DNA of 64,000 bases from Sinorhizobium mexicanum (GCF_013488225.1 NZ_CP041238.1:1637501-1701500), one strand, 5' to 3'; shown: positions 8,664 to 18,160, numbered from the stretch's first letter. The notes: generated by a model not told the origin, from the letters alone. Translations and numbers: made by a program.

Positions 8664-8705
8664 GATGAAAAGAAATCGGCCCGCCAGTAACTGGCGGGCC
8701 GATTT
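8664..8705 (-). terminator. Rho-independent terminator of the aap operon
   Basis: A perfect 15-bp stem AAATCGGCCCGCCAG / CTGGCGGGCCGATTT (8673-8687 and 8691-8705) with a 3-base loop is followed on the minus strand by a U-rich tract (CTTTTC). It lies about 20 bp after the aapP stop codon. Confidence 0.88.
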
Positions 8706-8726
8706 CGTTCGGTTATATCGTTGACG

Positions 8727-9503
8727 TCAGTGCAGGATCTGGCTGAGGAACAGTTTCGTGCGCTCGTGCTGCGGATGGTCGAAGAATTCGGCCGGCGAAT
8801 TCTGTTCGACGATCTGGCCTTGGTCCATGAAGATCACGCGGTTGGCGACCTGACGCGCGAAGCCCATTTCATGCGTCACGCACAGCATCGTCATGCCTTC
8901 CTCGGCGAGACCGACCATCGTGTCCAGCACTTCCTTGATCATTTCCGGGTCGAGCGCGGAAGTCGGCTCGTCGAACAGCATGATCTTCGGATTCATGCAG
9001 AGCGAACGAGCAATCGCGACGCGCTGCTGCTGGCCGCCCGAAAGCTGGCCCGGATATTTGTGGGCCTGCTCAGGAATCTTGACGCGTCTGAGGAAATGCA
9101 TCGCGATTTCCTCCGCCTGCTTTTTCGGCATCTTGCGCACCCAGATCGGCGCCAGCGTGCAGTTTTCAAGGATCGTCAGATGCGGAAAAAGATTGAAGTG
9201 CTGGAAGACCATGCCGACTTCGCGGCGCACTTCATCGATCTTTTTCAGGTCGTTGGTGAGCTCGATTCCATCAACTACGATCTTGCCCTTCTGGTGCTCC
9301 TCGAGGCGATTGATGCAGCGAATCATCGTCGATTTGCCGGAGCCCGACGGGCCGGCAATGACGATGCGCTCGCCGCGCATCACCTTGAGATTGATGTCGC
9401 GCAGCACGTGGAAATCACCGTACCACTTGTTCATGTTGGTAATTTCGATCGCGACTTCCGTGCTGGACACGGTCATCTTCGATGCAGTGGCAGTGCTTGC
9501 CAT
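8727..9503 (-). CDS. aapP: General L-amino acid ABC transporter, ATP-binding protein AapP
   Basis: This 258-residue ATPase of the polar amino acid transporter family energises uptake through AapQM. It shows Walker [10 protein letters not shown] (51-59), the ABC signature LSGGQQQR (154-161), and Walker B IMLFDEP (174-180) followed by TSALDPE, then the H-loop in VTHEMGFA. The first about 17 residues form a Ser/Thr/Ala-rich extension before the core. It is the last gene of the minus-strand aapJQMP operon, 14 bp after aapM, and is followed by a strong terminator. In Rhizobium leguminosarum this system imports a broad range of L-amino acids and matters for amino acid exchange in nodules. Confidence 0.95.
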   Translation of the reverse strand: MASTATASKMTVSSTEVAIEITNMNKWYGDFHVLRDINLKVMRGERIVIAGPSGSGKSTMIRCINRLEEHQKGKIVVDGIELTNDLKKIDEVRREVGMVFQHFNLFPHLTILENCTLAPIWVRKMPKKQAEEIAMHFLRRVKIPEQAHKYPGQLSGGQQQRVAIARSLCMNPKIMLFDEPTSALDPEMIKEVLDTMVGLAEEGMTMLCVTHEMGFARQVANRVIFMDQGQIVEQNSPAEFFDHPQHERTKLFLSQILH

Positions 9504-9517
9504 ATGTTTCCCCTTTT

Positions 9518-10672
9518 TTATCGTTGGCTTCTGTCGAGCACGCGTTCCATGAAGCCTGAATAGCGCGACATGCCGAAGCAGAAAAGCCAGAATACGAATC
9601 CCGCAAAAATCAGGCCGCTCACCGGTGTTACGGCGGAAGCCCAGTTCGTGTCACTAAAGTTCAGGCGGACGATACCAAGCAAATCAAACATGCCGATGAT
9701 CGAGACGAGGGACGTGTCCTTGAAAAGGCCGATGAATGTGTTGACGATCCCGGGGATCACCAATTTCAGCGCCTGCGGCAGGATAATGAGGTTCATCTTC
9801 TGCCAGAAGCTCAGGCCCAGCGAATCGGCGCCTTCGTACTGGCCTTTCGGAATGGCCTGCAATCCGCCGCGCACGACCTCCGCCATGTAGGCGGAAGCGA
9901 AGAGCGACACGCCGATCACGGCACGCAGGAACTTGTCGAAGGTGACGCCCTGCGGCAGGAAAAGCGGCAGCATCACGCTCGCCATGAACAGAACTGTGAT
10001 CAGGGGAATGCCGCGCACGATCTCGATGAAGACCGTGCAGAGCATTTTTATCACCGGCATGTCCGACCGACGACCGAGAGCCAGCAAAATGCCGAGCGGC
10101 AGCGAGACTGCTATTCCGACAAACGACAGGACGAGGGTGACCAGGAGGCCGCCCCACAGCGGGGTTTCGACATAGGTGAGGCCGAACCAGCCGCCTGGCA
10201 GCAGGATCGTCGCGATGATCGGCAGTGCAACCAGGAGCAGAACGGCGTTCAACCCCTTGTATGGCACCTTGGGCATCAACATCGGCACGAGGAACAGTAC
10301 GAACAGGATGCCGACGAGCGCGGGGCGCCAGCGTTCGTCCATCGGATAGCGCCCGAAGAGGAATTGGCTGAATTTCGCGTTGACGAAAGCCCAGCAGGCG
10401 CCGCTCCAACCGTCCGGCTGTGAGCCGCCCTGTGCGACCGTCGCGCAGACGCCACGACCGCCGCCTGTCCAGGCGGCGTCGATGAAGAGCCACTGTATTG
10501 CAGGCGGCACAAGCCATGCCAACACCAGCAGGCTGATGATGGTAAGCGCCGTGTCCTTCGGCGTGGCGAAGAGATTCTTCCGGAGCCAAAAGACGATGCC
10601 GCTCTCCAATATCGGGGCAGGTGAAGCCTCGACCATCGACGCGCGAACGAAACTTGCTTCGTGTGTGGTCAT
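9518..10672 (-). CDS. aapM: General L-amino acid ABC transporter, permease AapM
   Basis: This 384-residue inner-membrane permease of the HisM/GlnP type is longer than usual for the family. It has a first membrane helix near 45-65, a large periplasmic insertion (about 70-110), a second pair of helices, and then the conserved permease core. The EAA loop that contacts the ATPase is visible as [20 protein letters not shown] near residues 285-305. Together with AapQ it forms the heteromeric channel. It overlaps nothing but lies only 4 bp downstream of aapQ and 14 bp upstream of aapP, consistent with one transcript. Confidence 0.95.
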   Translation of the reverse strand: MTTHEASFVRASMVEASPAPILESGIVFWLRKNLFATPKDTALTIISLLVLAWLVPPAIQWLFIDAAWTGGGRGVCATVAQGGSQPDGWSGACWAFVNAKFSQFLFGRYPMDERWRPALVGILFVLFLVPMLMPKVPYKGLNAVLLLVALPIIATILLPGGWFGLTYVETPLWGGLLVTLVLSFVGIAVSLPLGILLALGRRSDMPVIKMLCTVFIEIVRGIPLITVLFMASVMLPLFLPQGVTFDKFLRAVIGVSLFASAYMAEVVRGGLQAIPKGQYEGADSLGLSFWQKMNLIILPQALKLVIPGIVNTFIGLFKDTSLVSIIGMFDLLGIVRLNFSDTNWASAVTPVSGLIFAGFVFWLFCFGMSRYSGFMERVLDRSQR

Positions 10673-10676
10673 GATC

Positions 10677-11870
10677 TTACCTCTCCACCAGCGCCATGTG
10701 GGCGTTGTACCAGTTCATGAACAGCGAGGTCGCGAGGCTGAGCGTGAGATAGACGATGAGCCAGATGCTGACCACTTCGATGGCCTGCCCGGTCTGGTTG
10801 AGGATGGTACCGCCGACAGCGACGAGGTCGGCGTAGCCGATGGCAATTGCCAGCGACGAGTTCTTGGTGAGGTTGAGATATTGGCTGGTCAGCGGTGGGA
10901 TGATGATTCGCATCGCTTGCGGCACGACGACCAGTCGCGTGGTTAGCCGCGGGCGGATTCCAAGCGCGTGGGCCGCTTCGGTCTGTCCCTTTGAAACGCC
11001 GCGGATACCTGCGCGAACGATCTCCGCGATGAAGGCAGCCGTGTAGAACGAAAGCGCGAGGTAAAGCGACATAAACTCGGGCCCGACGACCGAACCACCC
11101 GTCAGATTGAACTTGCCGGCGATAGGCACGTCGAAGCTGAGCGGTGCGCCGGTGGCGACGAACGTGATCAGCGGCAGGCCGATGAGCAATCCCAGCACCG
11201 TCCACAACACCGGAAAGCGCTGGCCGGTTGCCGCCTGTCGCCGGTTGGCATACCGCGAGACGAGAAAGCTCGCGGCGACCGCAATAAGGAACGCGAGAAT
11301 CGTATATTCGGCCCCTTCTCCGAAGATGGGCCTCGGGAAGGCGACGCCGCGGTTGCTCACGAAAACATTCAAGGGCAGGGCCAGCGCTTCGCGCGCCTGC
11401 GGCAACACCGCCAGAACGCCGCTATACCAGAAGAAAATGACGAGCAACGGAGGGATGTTGCGGAACACCTCGACATAGGCCAGCGACAATTTGGCTATGA
11501 TCCAGTTGTGCGAAAGTCGCCCGATGCCGACGAGGAAGCCGATGATCGTGGCCGTGACGATGCCGGTGATCGCGACGACCAGCGTATTGACGAAGCCGAC
11601 GACGAGTGCACGGCCATAGGTCGAATCACTGGTGAAGGCGATCAGCGATTGCCCGACGTCGAAGCCTGCTCGGCTTCTCAAGAAACCATAACCCGATGCG
11701 ACATTCGCGCGCCGAAGGTTCTCAATCGTGTTGTCGACGATCCAATAGATGAGGATCGCGAGGATAATGATGGTGATCGCCTGAAAGAATATTCCGCGCA
11801 CCTGGGGATCGTTGATGATCGATCCTGAGGATTTGCTTTTTTCAGGCGCATTCGTGACGCCAATGGCCAT
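10677..11870 (-). CDS. aapQ: General L-amino acid ABC transporter, permease AapQ
   Basis: This 397-residue inner-membrane permease is the partner of AapM. Membrane helices are visible near 28-47, about 90-115 and in the C-terminal core. The EAA loop reads [20 protein letters not shown] near 300-320. As in other Aap proteins, a long internal segment between the first permease helices and the core includes additional hydrophobic stretches ([30 protein letters not shown]). The gene is separated from aapJ by 191 bp that hold a strong hairpin and a repeat copy, so its expression relative to aapJ is probably tuned after transcription. Confidence 0.95.
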   Translation of the reverse strand: MAIGVTNAPEKSKSSGSIINDPQVRGIFFQAITIIILAILIYWIVDNTIENLRRANVASGYGFLRSRAGFDVGQSLIAFTSDSTYGRALVVGFVNTLVVAITGIVTATIIGFLVGIGRLSHNWIIAKLSLAYVEVFRNIPPLLVIFFWYSGVLAVLPQAREALALPLNVFVSNRGVAFPRPIFGEGAEYTILAFLIAVAASFLVSRYANRRQAATGQRFPVLWTVLGLLIGLPLITFVATGAPLSFDVPIAGKFNLTGGSVVGPEFMSLYLALSFYTAAFIAEIVRAGIRGVSKGQTEAAHALGIRPRLTTRLVVVPQAMRIIIPPLTSQYLNLTKNSSLAIAIGYADLVAVGGTILNQTGQAIEVVSIWLIVYLTLSLATSLFMNWYNAHMALVER

Positions 11871-11922
11871 ACAATGCCTCTTTCCCCGATCCGCCCTTTC
11901 CGGGCGTTTTTTATTGTTGGAA

Positions 11923-11951
11923 AGGAGGAGCGGGGCATCCCCGCTCCTCCT
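11923..11951. terminator. Strong hairpin between aapJ and aapQ
   Basis: A perfect 13-bp GC-rich stem AGGAGGAGCGGGG / CCCCGCTCCTCCT with the loop CAT lies inside the aap operon. No U-tract follows directly on the minus strand, so it may act as a partial terminator or as a 3'-end stabiliser that keeps the binding-protein mRNA in excess, as is common for ABC importers. A smaller stem (CGCCC / GGGCG, about 11892-11906) lies between it and the aapQ start. Confidence 0.6.
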
Positions 11952-12050
11952 GCATGTTTCCTAAAATCGTAGCCGATTTGAGCAAAAAAACATGCAGAAA
12001 TTCAAAGTGTTACAACGTCCTTTGCGCGCCTCGTAAGACGCGCGGGGCCG
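11951..12050 (-). repeat. RIME-like intergenic repeat, copy 2 (inverted)
   Basis: Minus-strand copy of the mosaic repeat. Reading in the aap direction it has the GCGCGTCTTACGAGGCGCGC hairpin, then AAAGGACGTTGTAACACTTTG, then the TGCATG...CATGCA hairpin around an ATCGGCTACGAT-like core. It lies between the aapJ stop codon and the 13-bp stem before aapQ. Confidence 0.8.
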
Positions 12051-12061
12051 TTAGGTCACGA

Positions 12062-13087
12062 TCAGCGGATCGGCGGAGCGTACTGGATGCCGCCCTTGTT
12101 CCAGAGGGCGTTCAGGCCGCGCTCGATCTTCAGCGGGCTGCCGGCGCCGATGTTGCGATCGAAGACTTCGCCGTAGTTGCCGACCGCCTTGATGATGTTG
12201 ACCGCCCATTCATTGGTCAGCCCAAGGTCGGTACCGATCTTGCTGTCGGCTTCGACGCCGAGGAAGCGCTGCACGTCAGGGTTGGTCGACTTCTTCATCT
12301 CTTCGACGTTCGCCTGGGTGATGCCGAACTCTTCGGCCTGGACCATCGCATAATGCGTCCAGCTTACGATATCGAACCACTGGTCGTCGCCCTGACGAAC
12401 GGCCGGAGCGAGGGGTTCCTTGGAGATGATCTCCGGCAGGATCATGTGATCGTCCGGCTTCGCCAGGGTAAGCCGCAGCGCATAAAGGCCCGACTGGTCG
12501 GTCGTGTAGACGTCGCAACGGCCGGCGTCATAGGCAGCGTTCACTTCCTCGAGTTTCTCGAAGACGACCGGATTGTATTGCAGGTTGTTCGACTTGAAGT
12601 AGTCGGCGAGGTTCAGTTCCGTCGTCGTACCGGTCTGCACGCAAACGGCGGCGCCGGACAGTTCAAGCGCGGACTTCACGTTGAGGCTCTTGCGAACCAT
12701 GAAGCCTTGGCCGTCATAGTAGTTGACGGGGCGGAAGTTGAAGCCAAGCGCCGTATCCCGGTTGATGGACCAGGTCGTGTTGCGAGCGAGAAGGTCGACT
12801 TCACCGGACTGCAGCGCCGGGAAACGTTCCTTGGCAGAAAGTGGCGTGTACTTCACCTTGCTGCCGTCAGCGAAGATTGCGGCGGCGACTGCCTTGCAGA
12901 AGTCGACGTCGAAACCAGTCCAGTTGCCGGAAGCGTCGGGGGCGGAGAAGCCGGCGAGACCGGTGTTCACGCCGCACTGGACAAAGCCCTTGGCCTTCAC
13001 GTCGTCAAGGGTCGCGGCCGATGCCGCATGTGCGCCAATACCCATGACAGCAGCGCCAACCAGAGCTGTCAGAATTCCTCTTGCCAT
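12062..13087 (-). CDS. aapJ: General L-amino acid ABC transporter, periplasmic binding protein AapJ
   Basis: This 341-residue substrate-binding protein delivers amino acids to AapQMP. The start is taken at ATG 13087 because it opens directly into a classic signal peptide, with cleavage predicted after Ala-Ser-Ala near residue 24, and because 341 residues is the usual family length. Upstream in-frame codons read through the untranslated leader. The mature part begins ATLDDVKAKGFVQCGVNTGL, as in family members. Motifs such as GFMVRKSLNVKS and GAAVCVQTGTTTELNLADYF fit the polar amino acid-binding fold. It is the promoter-proximal gene of the operon and is divergent from metC. Confidence 0.95.
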   Translation of the reverse strand: MARGILTALVGAAVMGIGAHAASAATLDDVKAKGFVQCGVNTGLAGFSAPDASGNWTGFDVDFCKAVAAAIFADGSKVKYTPLSAKERFPALQSGEVDLLARNTTWSINRDTALGFNFRPVNYYDGQGFMVRKSLNVKSALELSGAAVCVQTGTTTELNLADYFKSNNLQYNPVVFEKLEEVNAAYDAGRCDVYTTDQSGLYALRLTLAKPDDHMILPEIISKEPLAPAVRQGDDQWFDIVSWTHYAMVQAEEFGITQANVEEMKKSTNPDVQRFLGVEADSKIGTDLGLTNEWAVNIIKAVGNYGEVFDRNIGAGSPLKIERGLNALWNKGGIQYAPPIR

Positions 13088-13185
13088 TTTTTGAACCTTT
13101 TCGGTTGTCGTTAGTTCCCGTCTGCACAGGCGCGCTCCGTAAGCGCGTGCAGCCTCCGCCACCCTCCTGGCGTGAGTGCAAGCTA

Positions 13186-13214
13186 TCTCATGCTTAAAAT
13201 CCATAAGGGTCAAG
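13186..13214 (-). promoter_or_regulatory. Candidate sigma-70 promoter of aapJQMP
   Basis: On the minus strand CTTGAC (13214-13209) is followed after 17 bases by ATGAGA (13191-13186). This fits the rhizobial housekeeping pattern of CTTGAC and a 17-base spacer, with a weaker -10. It lies about 100 bp upstream of the aapJ ATG, leaving room for a regulated leader. The rest of the 339-bp divergent aapJ-metC region shows no other motif I can name. Confidence 0.4.
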
Positions 13215-13426
13215 AGAAGTTGCCGATTTTCTGATTTTGCATGTGAAAAACCCGAACTTCGCCAGAAGTTTAGGCAGTTTCTTGCCGGAACATCGGTTTC
13301 TTTGAACAAAAAAGCGGCCGGCCCGGCATTTTGCACGACGCCTTACCACTTCATCTGAATTTTCCCTTGACCCGGCGGGGGCTGCGTTCGATGAGTTGGC
13401 GTCGAATTCAAACAGCGGATTTTTCA

Positions 13427-14617
13427 ATGGCAGACAAGATCAGCGCGCTCAAGGAATCGGGCATCAACACCCGTCTGGCGCACACTGGCAACAATCCCTC
13501 GGATTTCCACGGTTTCGTCAATCCGCCGGTGGTGCATGCTTCCACCGTGCTGTTTCCCAACGCCAGGACAATGGAAAGCCGGGCGCAGAAATATACCTAC
13601 GGAACGCGCGGCACGCCGACGACCGATGCGCTTTGCGAAGCGATCAATGAGCTCGAGGGCGCTGCCGGAACGATTCTCGTGCCTTCGGGCCTGGCGGCGG
13701 TCACGGTGCCGTTCCTGACCTATCTGTCGGCCGGGGATCACGCGCTCGTCGTTGATTCGGTCTATTTCCCGACTCGGCATTTCTGCGACACGATGCTGAA
13801 GCGCCTCGGCGTCACCGTCGAATACTACGACCCGATGATCGGTGCCGGCATTGAAAGCCTGATCCGGCCGAACACGCGCCTGGTGCACACCGAGGCGCCG
13901 GGTTCGAATACGTTCGAGATGCAGGACATTCGCGCGATCGCAGCCGCGGCGCACCGCCACGGATGCGTCGTGACGATGGACAATACCTGGGCGACGCCGC
14001 TCTATTTCCGCCCGCTCGATCACGGCGTCGATGTCTCGATCCATGCAGCCACGAAGTACCCGTCGGGCCATTCGGACGTGCTGTTCGGAACAGTGTCGAC
14101 CAACGTCACCCACTGGCCGGCGCTGACAGAGGCGATGGTCACGCTCGGCGTCTGCGTGTCGCCGGATGACAGCTACCAGATCCTCAGGGGCTTGCGCACG
14201 ATGGGGATCCGCCTGGAACGGCATCAGGCGAGTGCACTGGCGATCGCAGAATGGCTGGAGAGCCGCGACGAGGTTGCGCGCGTGCTGCATCCGGCACTGC
14301 CGAGTTTTCCGGGATACGACCTCTGGAAGCGTGACTTCGGTGGGGCGAGCGGGATTTTCTCCTTCGTGCTGAAGGCGGACAGCCCCGAAAGGTTCAGGGC
14401 CAAGGCCCATGCCTTCCTCGACGCACTATCGCTCTTCGGCCTCGGCTACTCCTGGGGTGGGTTCGAAAGCCTGGCCGTTCACGTTAACCTGTCCGACCGC
14501 AAGGTGGCGAAGGCTCCCTCGGAAGGGCCGGTTATCCGGTTGCAGATCGGTCTGGAGGACGTTCCGGATATCCGTCGCGACATCGAAGCGGGCTTCGCCG
14601 CCGCCAACGCGGTCTGA
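13427..14617 (+). CDS. metC: Cystathionine beta-lyase (PLP-dependent)
   Basis: This 396-residue enzyme of the Cys/Met metabolism PLP family probably cleaves cystathionine to homocysteine, pyruvate and ammonia. The PLP lysine is Lys210 in HAATKYPSGHSD, and the ring-binding aspartate is Asp185 in VTMDNTWATPLYF. The tyrosine-glycine pair in YTYGTRGTP (57-65) binds the phosphate. The start at ATG 13427 gives the normal length. An upstream in-frame extension to 13331 lacks family similarity. Related members with the same fold act on other sulfur amino acids, so substrate choice is inferred from the closest-looking MetC pattern. A repeat pair follows the stop codon. Confidence 0.88.
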   Translation: MADKISALKESGINTRLAHTGNNPSDFHGFVNPPVVHASTVLFPNARTMESRAQKYTYGTRGTPTTDALCEAINELEGAAGTILVPSGLAAVTVPFLTYLSAGDHALVVDSVYFPTRHFCDTMLKRLGVTVEYYDPMIGAGIESLIRPNTRLVHTEAPGSNTFEMQDIRAIAAAAHRHGCVVTMDNTWATPLYFRPLDHGVDVSIHAATKYPSGHSDVLFGTVSTNVTHWPALTEAMVTLGVCVSPDDSYQILRGLRTMGIRLERHQASALAIAEWLESRDEVARVLHPALPSFPGYDLWKRDFGGASGIFSFVLKADSPERFRAKAHAFLDALSLFGLGYSWGGFESLAVHVNLSDRKVAKAPSEGPVIRLQIGLEDVPDIRRDIEAGFAAANAV

Positions 14618-14630
14618 TGCCCATCGTCCT

Positions 14631-14722
14631 ATAGGCCGGGCGTTTTATCAGACGCGCAAAGGACGCTGTAGCACTCCGGATTGCTGCATGTTTTTGCCCT
14701 TAATTGAGAAAACATGCAGTAG
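14631..14722 (+). repeat. RIME-like intergenic repeat, copy 3
   Basis: This copy starts just after the metC stop codon. The GGCGTTTTATCAGACGCGC hairpin region is followed by AAAGGACGCTGTAGCACTCC and then GCATGTTTTT...AACATGC, which forms the second stem. It is immediately followed by a copy of a different palindromic repeat. Confidence 0.8.
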
Positions 14723-14730
14723 AGCAGGAA

Positions 14731-14825
14731 AAGCGTGTGCGGTTTTCCGCCCGCATCCGCTCTAATTACTAGGATCGATCGCGCTTATGATTTTAGGGTC
14801 GATCCGACCTAAAATCATCGTGATC
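14731..14825. repeat. Second palindromic repeat family, copy A
   Basis: About 95 bp starting GTGTGCGGTTTTCCGCCCGC and ending in the long stem ATGATTTTAGGGTCG / CGACCTAAAATCAT followed by CGTGATC. A clear homologue lies at 39979-40072 before lpxB. The copy here abuts the end of the FAD monooxygenase gene. Confidence 0.8.
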
Positions 14826-15988
14826 TAAGCGTCATAGCCGTACAGCCAGTCAAGGTCGGCGGCGAGCGATTCGGGACCCTTGAGCGCGAGGACCAGATCA
14901 CGCCCGAGACGGACCGGTCCTCGGGCGTGATAGGCGAAGCGGTTGAAGGCGGCCCGCTTCCGCACGCGATCGATCCGCGACCTTCGCGCATGATCATATC
15001 TGGCAAATGCGGAGGGGGCATCCTGGCTTTCGGCCAGGCAGCGCGCGAGTTCCCGGGCGTCCTCGATCGCCATCGCGGCGCCTTGGGCCGCAAATGGCGT
15101 CATCGCATGGGCTGCGTCGCCGATGAGGATGGTTCGCGTCTTGTCGTGCCATGCACCGTCGCCGACGGTGCACAAGGGCCAGTAGGTCGCTGCGGTCGCG
15201 CTCGTGAGCAACGCGCGCAGCTTGGGATGCCAATCATCGAAAGCTGCCGCAAGCTCGCGCCGTCTCTCCTCGGAATCCTTGCCGATCCATACGTTGTCGC
15301 CAGCCTTGCCCTCGACGATCGCCACAAGGTTGAAGCCGCCGACTTCCTTGATCGGATACGCCACGAGGTGCGCTTTCGAGCCGAGAAACGCGGTTACACG
15401 GTCGTCGGACAGAGGCGCGGTCACCTCCGCGCGCGGCACCATCAGGCGCCAGGCGATGTTGCCCGAGAACTGTACGGGTCCGGCGCCCGCGATGGACGTT
15501 CTTGTGCGCGACCAGATCCCATCGGCGCCGACGATTACGGATGGGCGTCGTGCCATCGCGCGATCGATCGCCGCTTCCGGGTCGCTCTCGATCCGGAATC
15601 CAAGGTGAACGCGGCAGCGTGGTTCGGCTGCCGCTGCGTCCAACAGAATCTTTTGGAGGCTGGCGCGGTGCAGAACACCGTAGGGAGCTGCCCAGCGGTT
15701 GCGGGCATAGGAGCCAGCCGGCACGCTTGCAAGCGAGCGCAGCGAGCGGCCGTCGAGAAGCGCGACCGAGTCCGGCTCGCTCCAGACAGCTTCAAGGGCA
15801 GGGAGCAGGCCGAGCTCGATCAGAATGCGTGATGCGTTCGGCGACAATTGCAGCCCGGCGCCCACCTCTTTCAAAGAGTCGGACTGTTCGAATATTTCCG
15901 TCTCGAAGCCCTGGTGCGCGAGACAGAGAGCCGTCGTCAGGCCGGCGATGCCGGCGCCGACAATCGCGACCGGACCAACGTTTTGCAT
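14825..15988 (-). CDS. FAD-dependent monooxygenase (salicylate hydroxylase-like)
   Basis: This 387-residue class A flavoprotein hydroxylase presumably uses NAD(P)H and O2 to hydroxylate a small aromatic or cyclic substrate. The three family motifs are present: the N-terminal Rossmann loop GAGIAGL (11-17), the DG motif VIVGADGIWSRTRTS, and the GD motif ILIGDAAHAMTPFAAQG for FAD ribityl binding. Salicylate hydroxylases and several ubiquinone hydroxylases share this pattern, so the substrate cannot be fixed from sequence. No aromatic degradation gene is nearby. It lies 28 bp downstream of the zinc-finger gene on the same strand and may share its transcript. Confidence 0.85.
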   Translation of the reverse strand: MQNVGPVAIVGAGIAGLTTALCLAHQGFETEIFEQSDSLKEVGAGLQLSPNASRILIELGLLPALEAVWSEPDSVALLDGRSLRSLASVPAGSYARNRWAAPYGVLHRASLQKILLDAAAAEPRCRVHLGFRIESDPEAAIDRAMARRPSVIVGADGIWSRTRTSIAGAGPVQFSGNIAWRLMVPRAEVTAPLSDDRVTAFLGSKAHLVAYPIKEVGGFNLVAIVEGKAGDNVWIGKDSEERRRELAAAFDDWHPKLRALLTSATAATYWPLCTVGDGAWHDKTRTILIGDAAHAMTPFAAQGAAMAIEDARELARCLAESQDAPSAFARYDHARRSRIDRVRKRAAFNRFAYHARGPVRLGRDLVLALKGPESLAADLDWLYGYDA

Positions 15989-16016
15989 CGATCTCGTACC
16001 GGCGAACCGCGACGAC

Positions 16017-16262
16017 TTAAGCCGCCTTGCTGGTGAAGAGGCACCCCGGAGGATTTGTTTCCGTTGCCTTCAGCGAAGGGTTGTAGCGATAGAGCGTCGA
16101 GCAATAGGAGCAGACCTTCTCGTTGTCGTCGCCCATGTCGATGAAGATGTGGGGGTGGTCGAACGGAACAGATGCGCCCGTGCACATGAATTCCTTGACG
16201 CCGATTTCGATCGCCTGGTGTCCGCCGTCATTCTGAAAATGGGGGATGCTGTGGCCGGCCAT
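16017..16262 (-). CDS. CHCC-type zinc-finger protein (NDUFS6-like)
   Basis: This small protein of 81 residues has the zf-CHCC fold found in the accessory complex I subunit NDUFS6 and in alphaproteobacterial relatives. The zinc ligands are visible as Cys27, His36 or His38 (DHPH), Cys51 and Cys54 (CSYC). The start is the ATG at 16262 behind CGGAGC. The in-frame ATG at 16283 has no ribosome binding site. In alphaproteobacteria such proteins are linked to respiratory complex I, but no nuo gene is in the window. It probably starts a short minus-strand unit with the FAD monooxygenase. Confidence 0.85.
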   Translation of the reverse strand: MAGHSIPHFQNDGGHQAIEIGVKEFMCTGASVPFDHPHIFIDMGDDNEKVCSYCSTLYRYNPSLKATETNPPGCLFTSKAA

Positions 16263-16445
16263 GTCATGCTCCGATGAATGCAAGTCTTTGGATTATAAGT
16301 TTGGCGGCACCATAGTGAGCTTTGCCGCAAATGTGTAGCGGCAAACATGCCGGGTCTGTGGGTTTTTGAGCGGCCGGGGGTTTCAAGCGACGGCGTTACA
16401 ACCTAGTTTGCGCCGAAAACAGAACGCCCCTTCAGGAAATGAGAT

Positions 16446-17231
16446 ATGGATCTGAACCCGCCGCCATTTTCGCGCTTCATGCATGAGGGAATGGAGATCG
16501 CCTTTTTCGACGAAGGCGATCCATCGGGAGATCCCATCCTGCTCATTCACGGTTTCGCTTCGAGCGCCAATGTGAACTGGGTATATCCCGGCTGGCTGAA
16601 GACATTGGGCGATGCCGGCTACCGGGTTATCGCGCTGGACAATCGCGGCCATGGAAAGAGCAGCAAGCCTTACGACCCGTCGCTCTACCACCCGCAACAG
16701 ATGGCAGGGGACGCTGCGGCACTTCTGGCGCATCTCGGGATCGGCAAGGCGCATGTCATGGGCTACTCCATGGGCGCCCGCATTTCGGCGTTCCTGGCTT
16801 TGGCGCATCCCGATCGCGTGCGCTCGCTCGTGTTCGGCGGCCTCGGCATAGGCATGGTCACCGGGGCCGGAGACTGGGACCCGATCGCCGACGCGCTACT
16901 TGCGCCGTCGCTGGAGAGCGTGACGCATCCGCGCGGACGAATGTTTCGTGCTTTTGCCGATCAGACCAAGAGCGATCGCCAGGCGCTTGCGGCTTGCATT
17001 TCCACGTCGCGCGATCTTCTGTCGCCCGAAGAAATGGCGCGCATCGACGTGCCGGTATTGATCGGTGTCGGAACGAAGGACGAGATTGCAGGATCGGCGC
17101 AGGAACTTGCTGCGCTTATGCCGCGCGCAAAAGCGCTCGACATTCCTGGGCGCGACCATATGCTGGCGGTCGGTGACCGGGTGTTCAAGAAGGCCGTGCT
17201 CGAATTCCTTGGCGAGGGTGGGCGAGCATGA
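16446..17231 (+). CDS. Alpha/beta-fold hydrolase
   Basis: This 261-residue cytosolic hydrolase has the nucleophile elbow GYSMG with Ser108, the oxyanion-hole motif HGFASS (35-40) and a late catalytic histidine in GRDHMLAVGD. LDNRGHGKS at about 64-72 is the strand-turn typical of esterases and haloperoxidase-like hydrolases of this family. The acidic member of the triad is probably in GVGTKDEIAG. The substrate is unknown. It lies 101 bp upstream of cysE on the same strand and may be co-transcribed with it, although a -10-like CTATAT at 17293-17298 could serve cysE alone. Confidence 0.85.
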   Translation: MDLNPPPFSRFMHEGMEIAFFDEGDPSGDPILLIHGFASSANVNWVYPGWLKTLGDAGYRVIALDNRGHGKSSKPYDPSLYHPQQMAGDAAALLAHLGIGKAHVMGYSMGARISAFLALAHPDRVRSLVFGGLGIGMVTGAGDWDPIADALLAPSLESVTHPRGRMFRAFADQTKSDRQALAACISTSRDLLSPEEMARIDVPVLIGVGTKDEIAGSAQELAALMPRAKALDIPGRDHMLAVGDRVFKKAVLEFLGEGGRA

Positions 17232-17332
17232 AGCCGTTTTGCGACTTGTGGCTGAAATATGGCGCACCCATTTATGTCGACCGGGAATTACCCTATATTT
17301 GAGCCATTGATCGATCATGAAGGAGAGCGACT

Positions 17333-18160
17333 ATGGTCGCCAAGACAGAACTGCGCCATACGGAATCGTTCAAGGCGATAGACCCGATCTGGGACAGCCT
17401 GCGCGAGGAAGCCCGCCTCGCGGCCGAGCGGGATCCGATGTTGGCAGCGTTTTTGTATTCGACCGTCGTCAATCAGCACTCCCTCGAAGAGGCTGTGATT
17501 TACCGGATTTGCGAACGCCTGGATCATCCGGACCTGCAGGCAAACCTGCTCCACCAGACCTTTTCCGAAATGCTGGAGGACTGGCCCGAATGGGGCACGA
17601 TCCTTCGCGTGGACATCCAGGCGGTTTATGATCGCGACCCGGCGTGCACGAGGTTCATCGAGCCTGTGCTCTATTTCAAGGGGTTCCACGCGATCCAGAC
17701 GCATCGCCTTGCCCACTGGCTGTGGAAGCGCGGACGGAAGGATTTCGCGTTGTATCTGCAGAGCCGCTCATCGAGCGTCTATCAAACCGACATCAATCCT
17801 GCCGCCCGGATCGGGCGCGGCATCTTTCTCGATCACGCAACAGGCCTAGTGGTCGGCGAAACGGCAACCATTGGTGACAATGTGTCGATCCTGCACGGGG
17901 TGACGCTTGGCGGCACCGGCAAGGAAGGCAGCGATCGTCATCCGAAGATCGGTGACGGCGTCTTGATCGGGGCAGGTGCAAAGATTCTCGGCAACATCCA
18001 CATTGGCCATTGCTCGCGCATTGCTGCTGGCTCAGTGGTACTGAAGCCGGTGCCTCCTAAGACGACCGTGGCAGGCGTTCCGGCAAAGGTCGTTGGTGAG
18101 GCCGGATGTTCCGAGCCGTCACGCCAGATGGACCAGATCCTGGCCAGCTTCGATATCTGA
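17333..18160 (+). CDS. cysE: Serine O-acetyltransferase
   Basis: This 275-residue enzyme makes O-acetylserine from serine and acetyl-CoA, the committed step of cysteine synthesis, linking it to the sulfite reductase cluster in this window. The N-terminal helical domain (1-150) contains HALAHWLW-like THRLAHWLW. From about 155 the left-handed beta-helix of hexapeptide repeats begins (INPAARIGRGIFLDHATGLV). The active-site stretch is SILHGVTLGGTGKE, with His188. The C-terminal tail (QMDQILASFDI) is the part that binds cysteine synthase and the feedback inhibitor cysteine in this family. The start follows AAGGAGAG. A hairpin GCGAGCGG / CCGCTCGC lies at 18198-18217 after the stop codon, without a U-tract. 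Confidence 0.95.
   Translation: MVAKTELRHTESFKAIDPIWDSLREEARLAAERDPMLAAFLYSTVVNQHSLEEAVIYRICERLDHPDLQANLLHQTFSEMLEDWPEWGTILRVDIQAVYDRDPACTRFIEPVLYFKGFHAIQTHRLAHWLWKRGRKDFALYLQSRSSSVYQTDINPAARIGRGIFLDHATGLVVGETATIGDNVSILHGVTLGGTGKEGSDRHPKIGDGVLIGAGAKILGNIHIGHCSRIAAGSVVLKPVPPKTTVAGVPAKVVGEAGCSEPSRQMDQILASFDI

Noticed and set aside
13331-13426. Upstream extension of metC
   Set aside because: The 32 extra codons have no family similarity. ATG 13427 gives the normal MetC length.
13331-13427. SAM-type riboswitch before metC
   Set aside because: I looked for a SAM-II-like pseudoknot pattern in the leader and saw none convincing. A covariance-model search would settle it.
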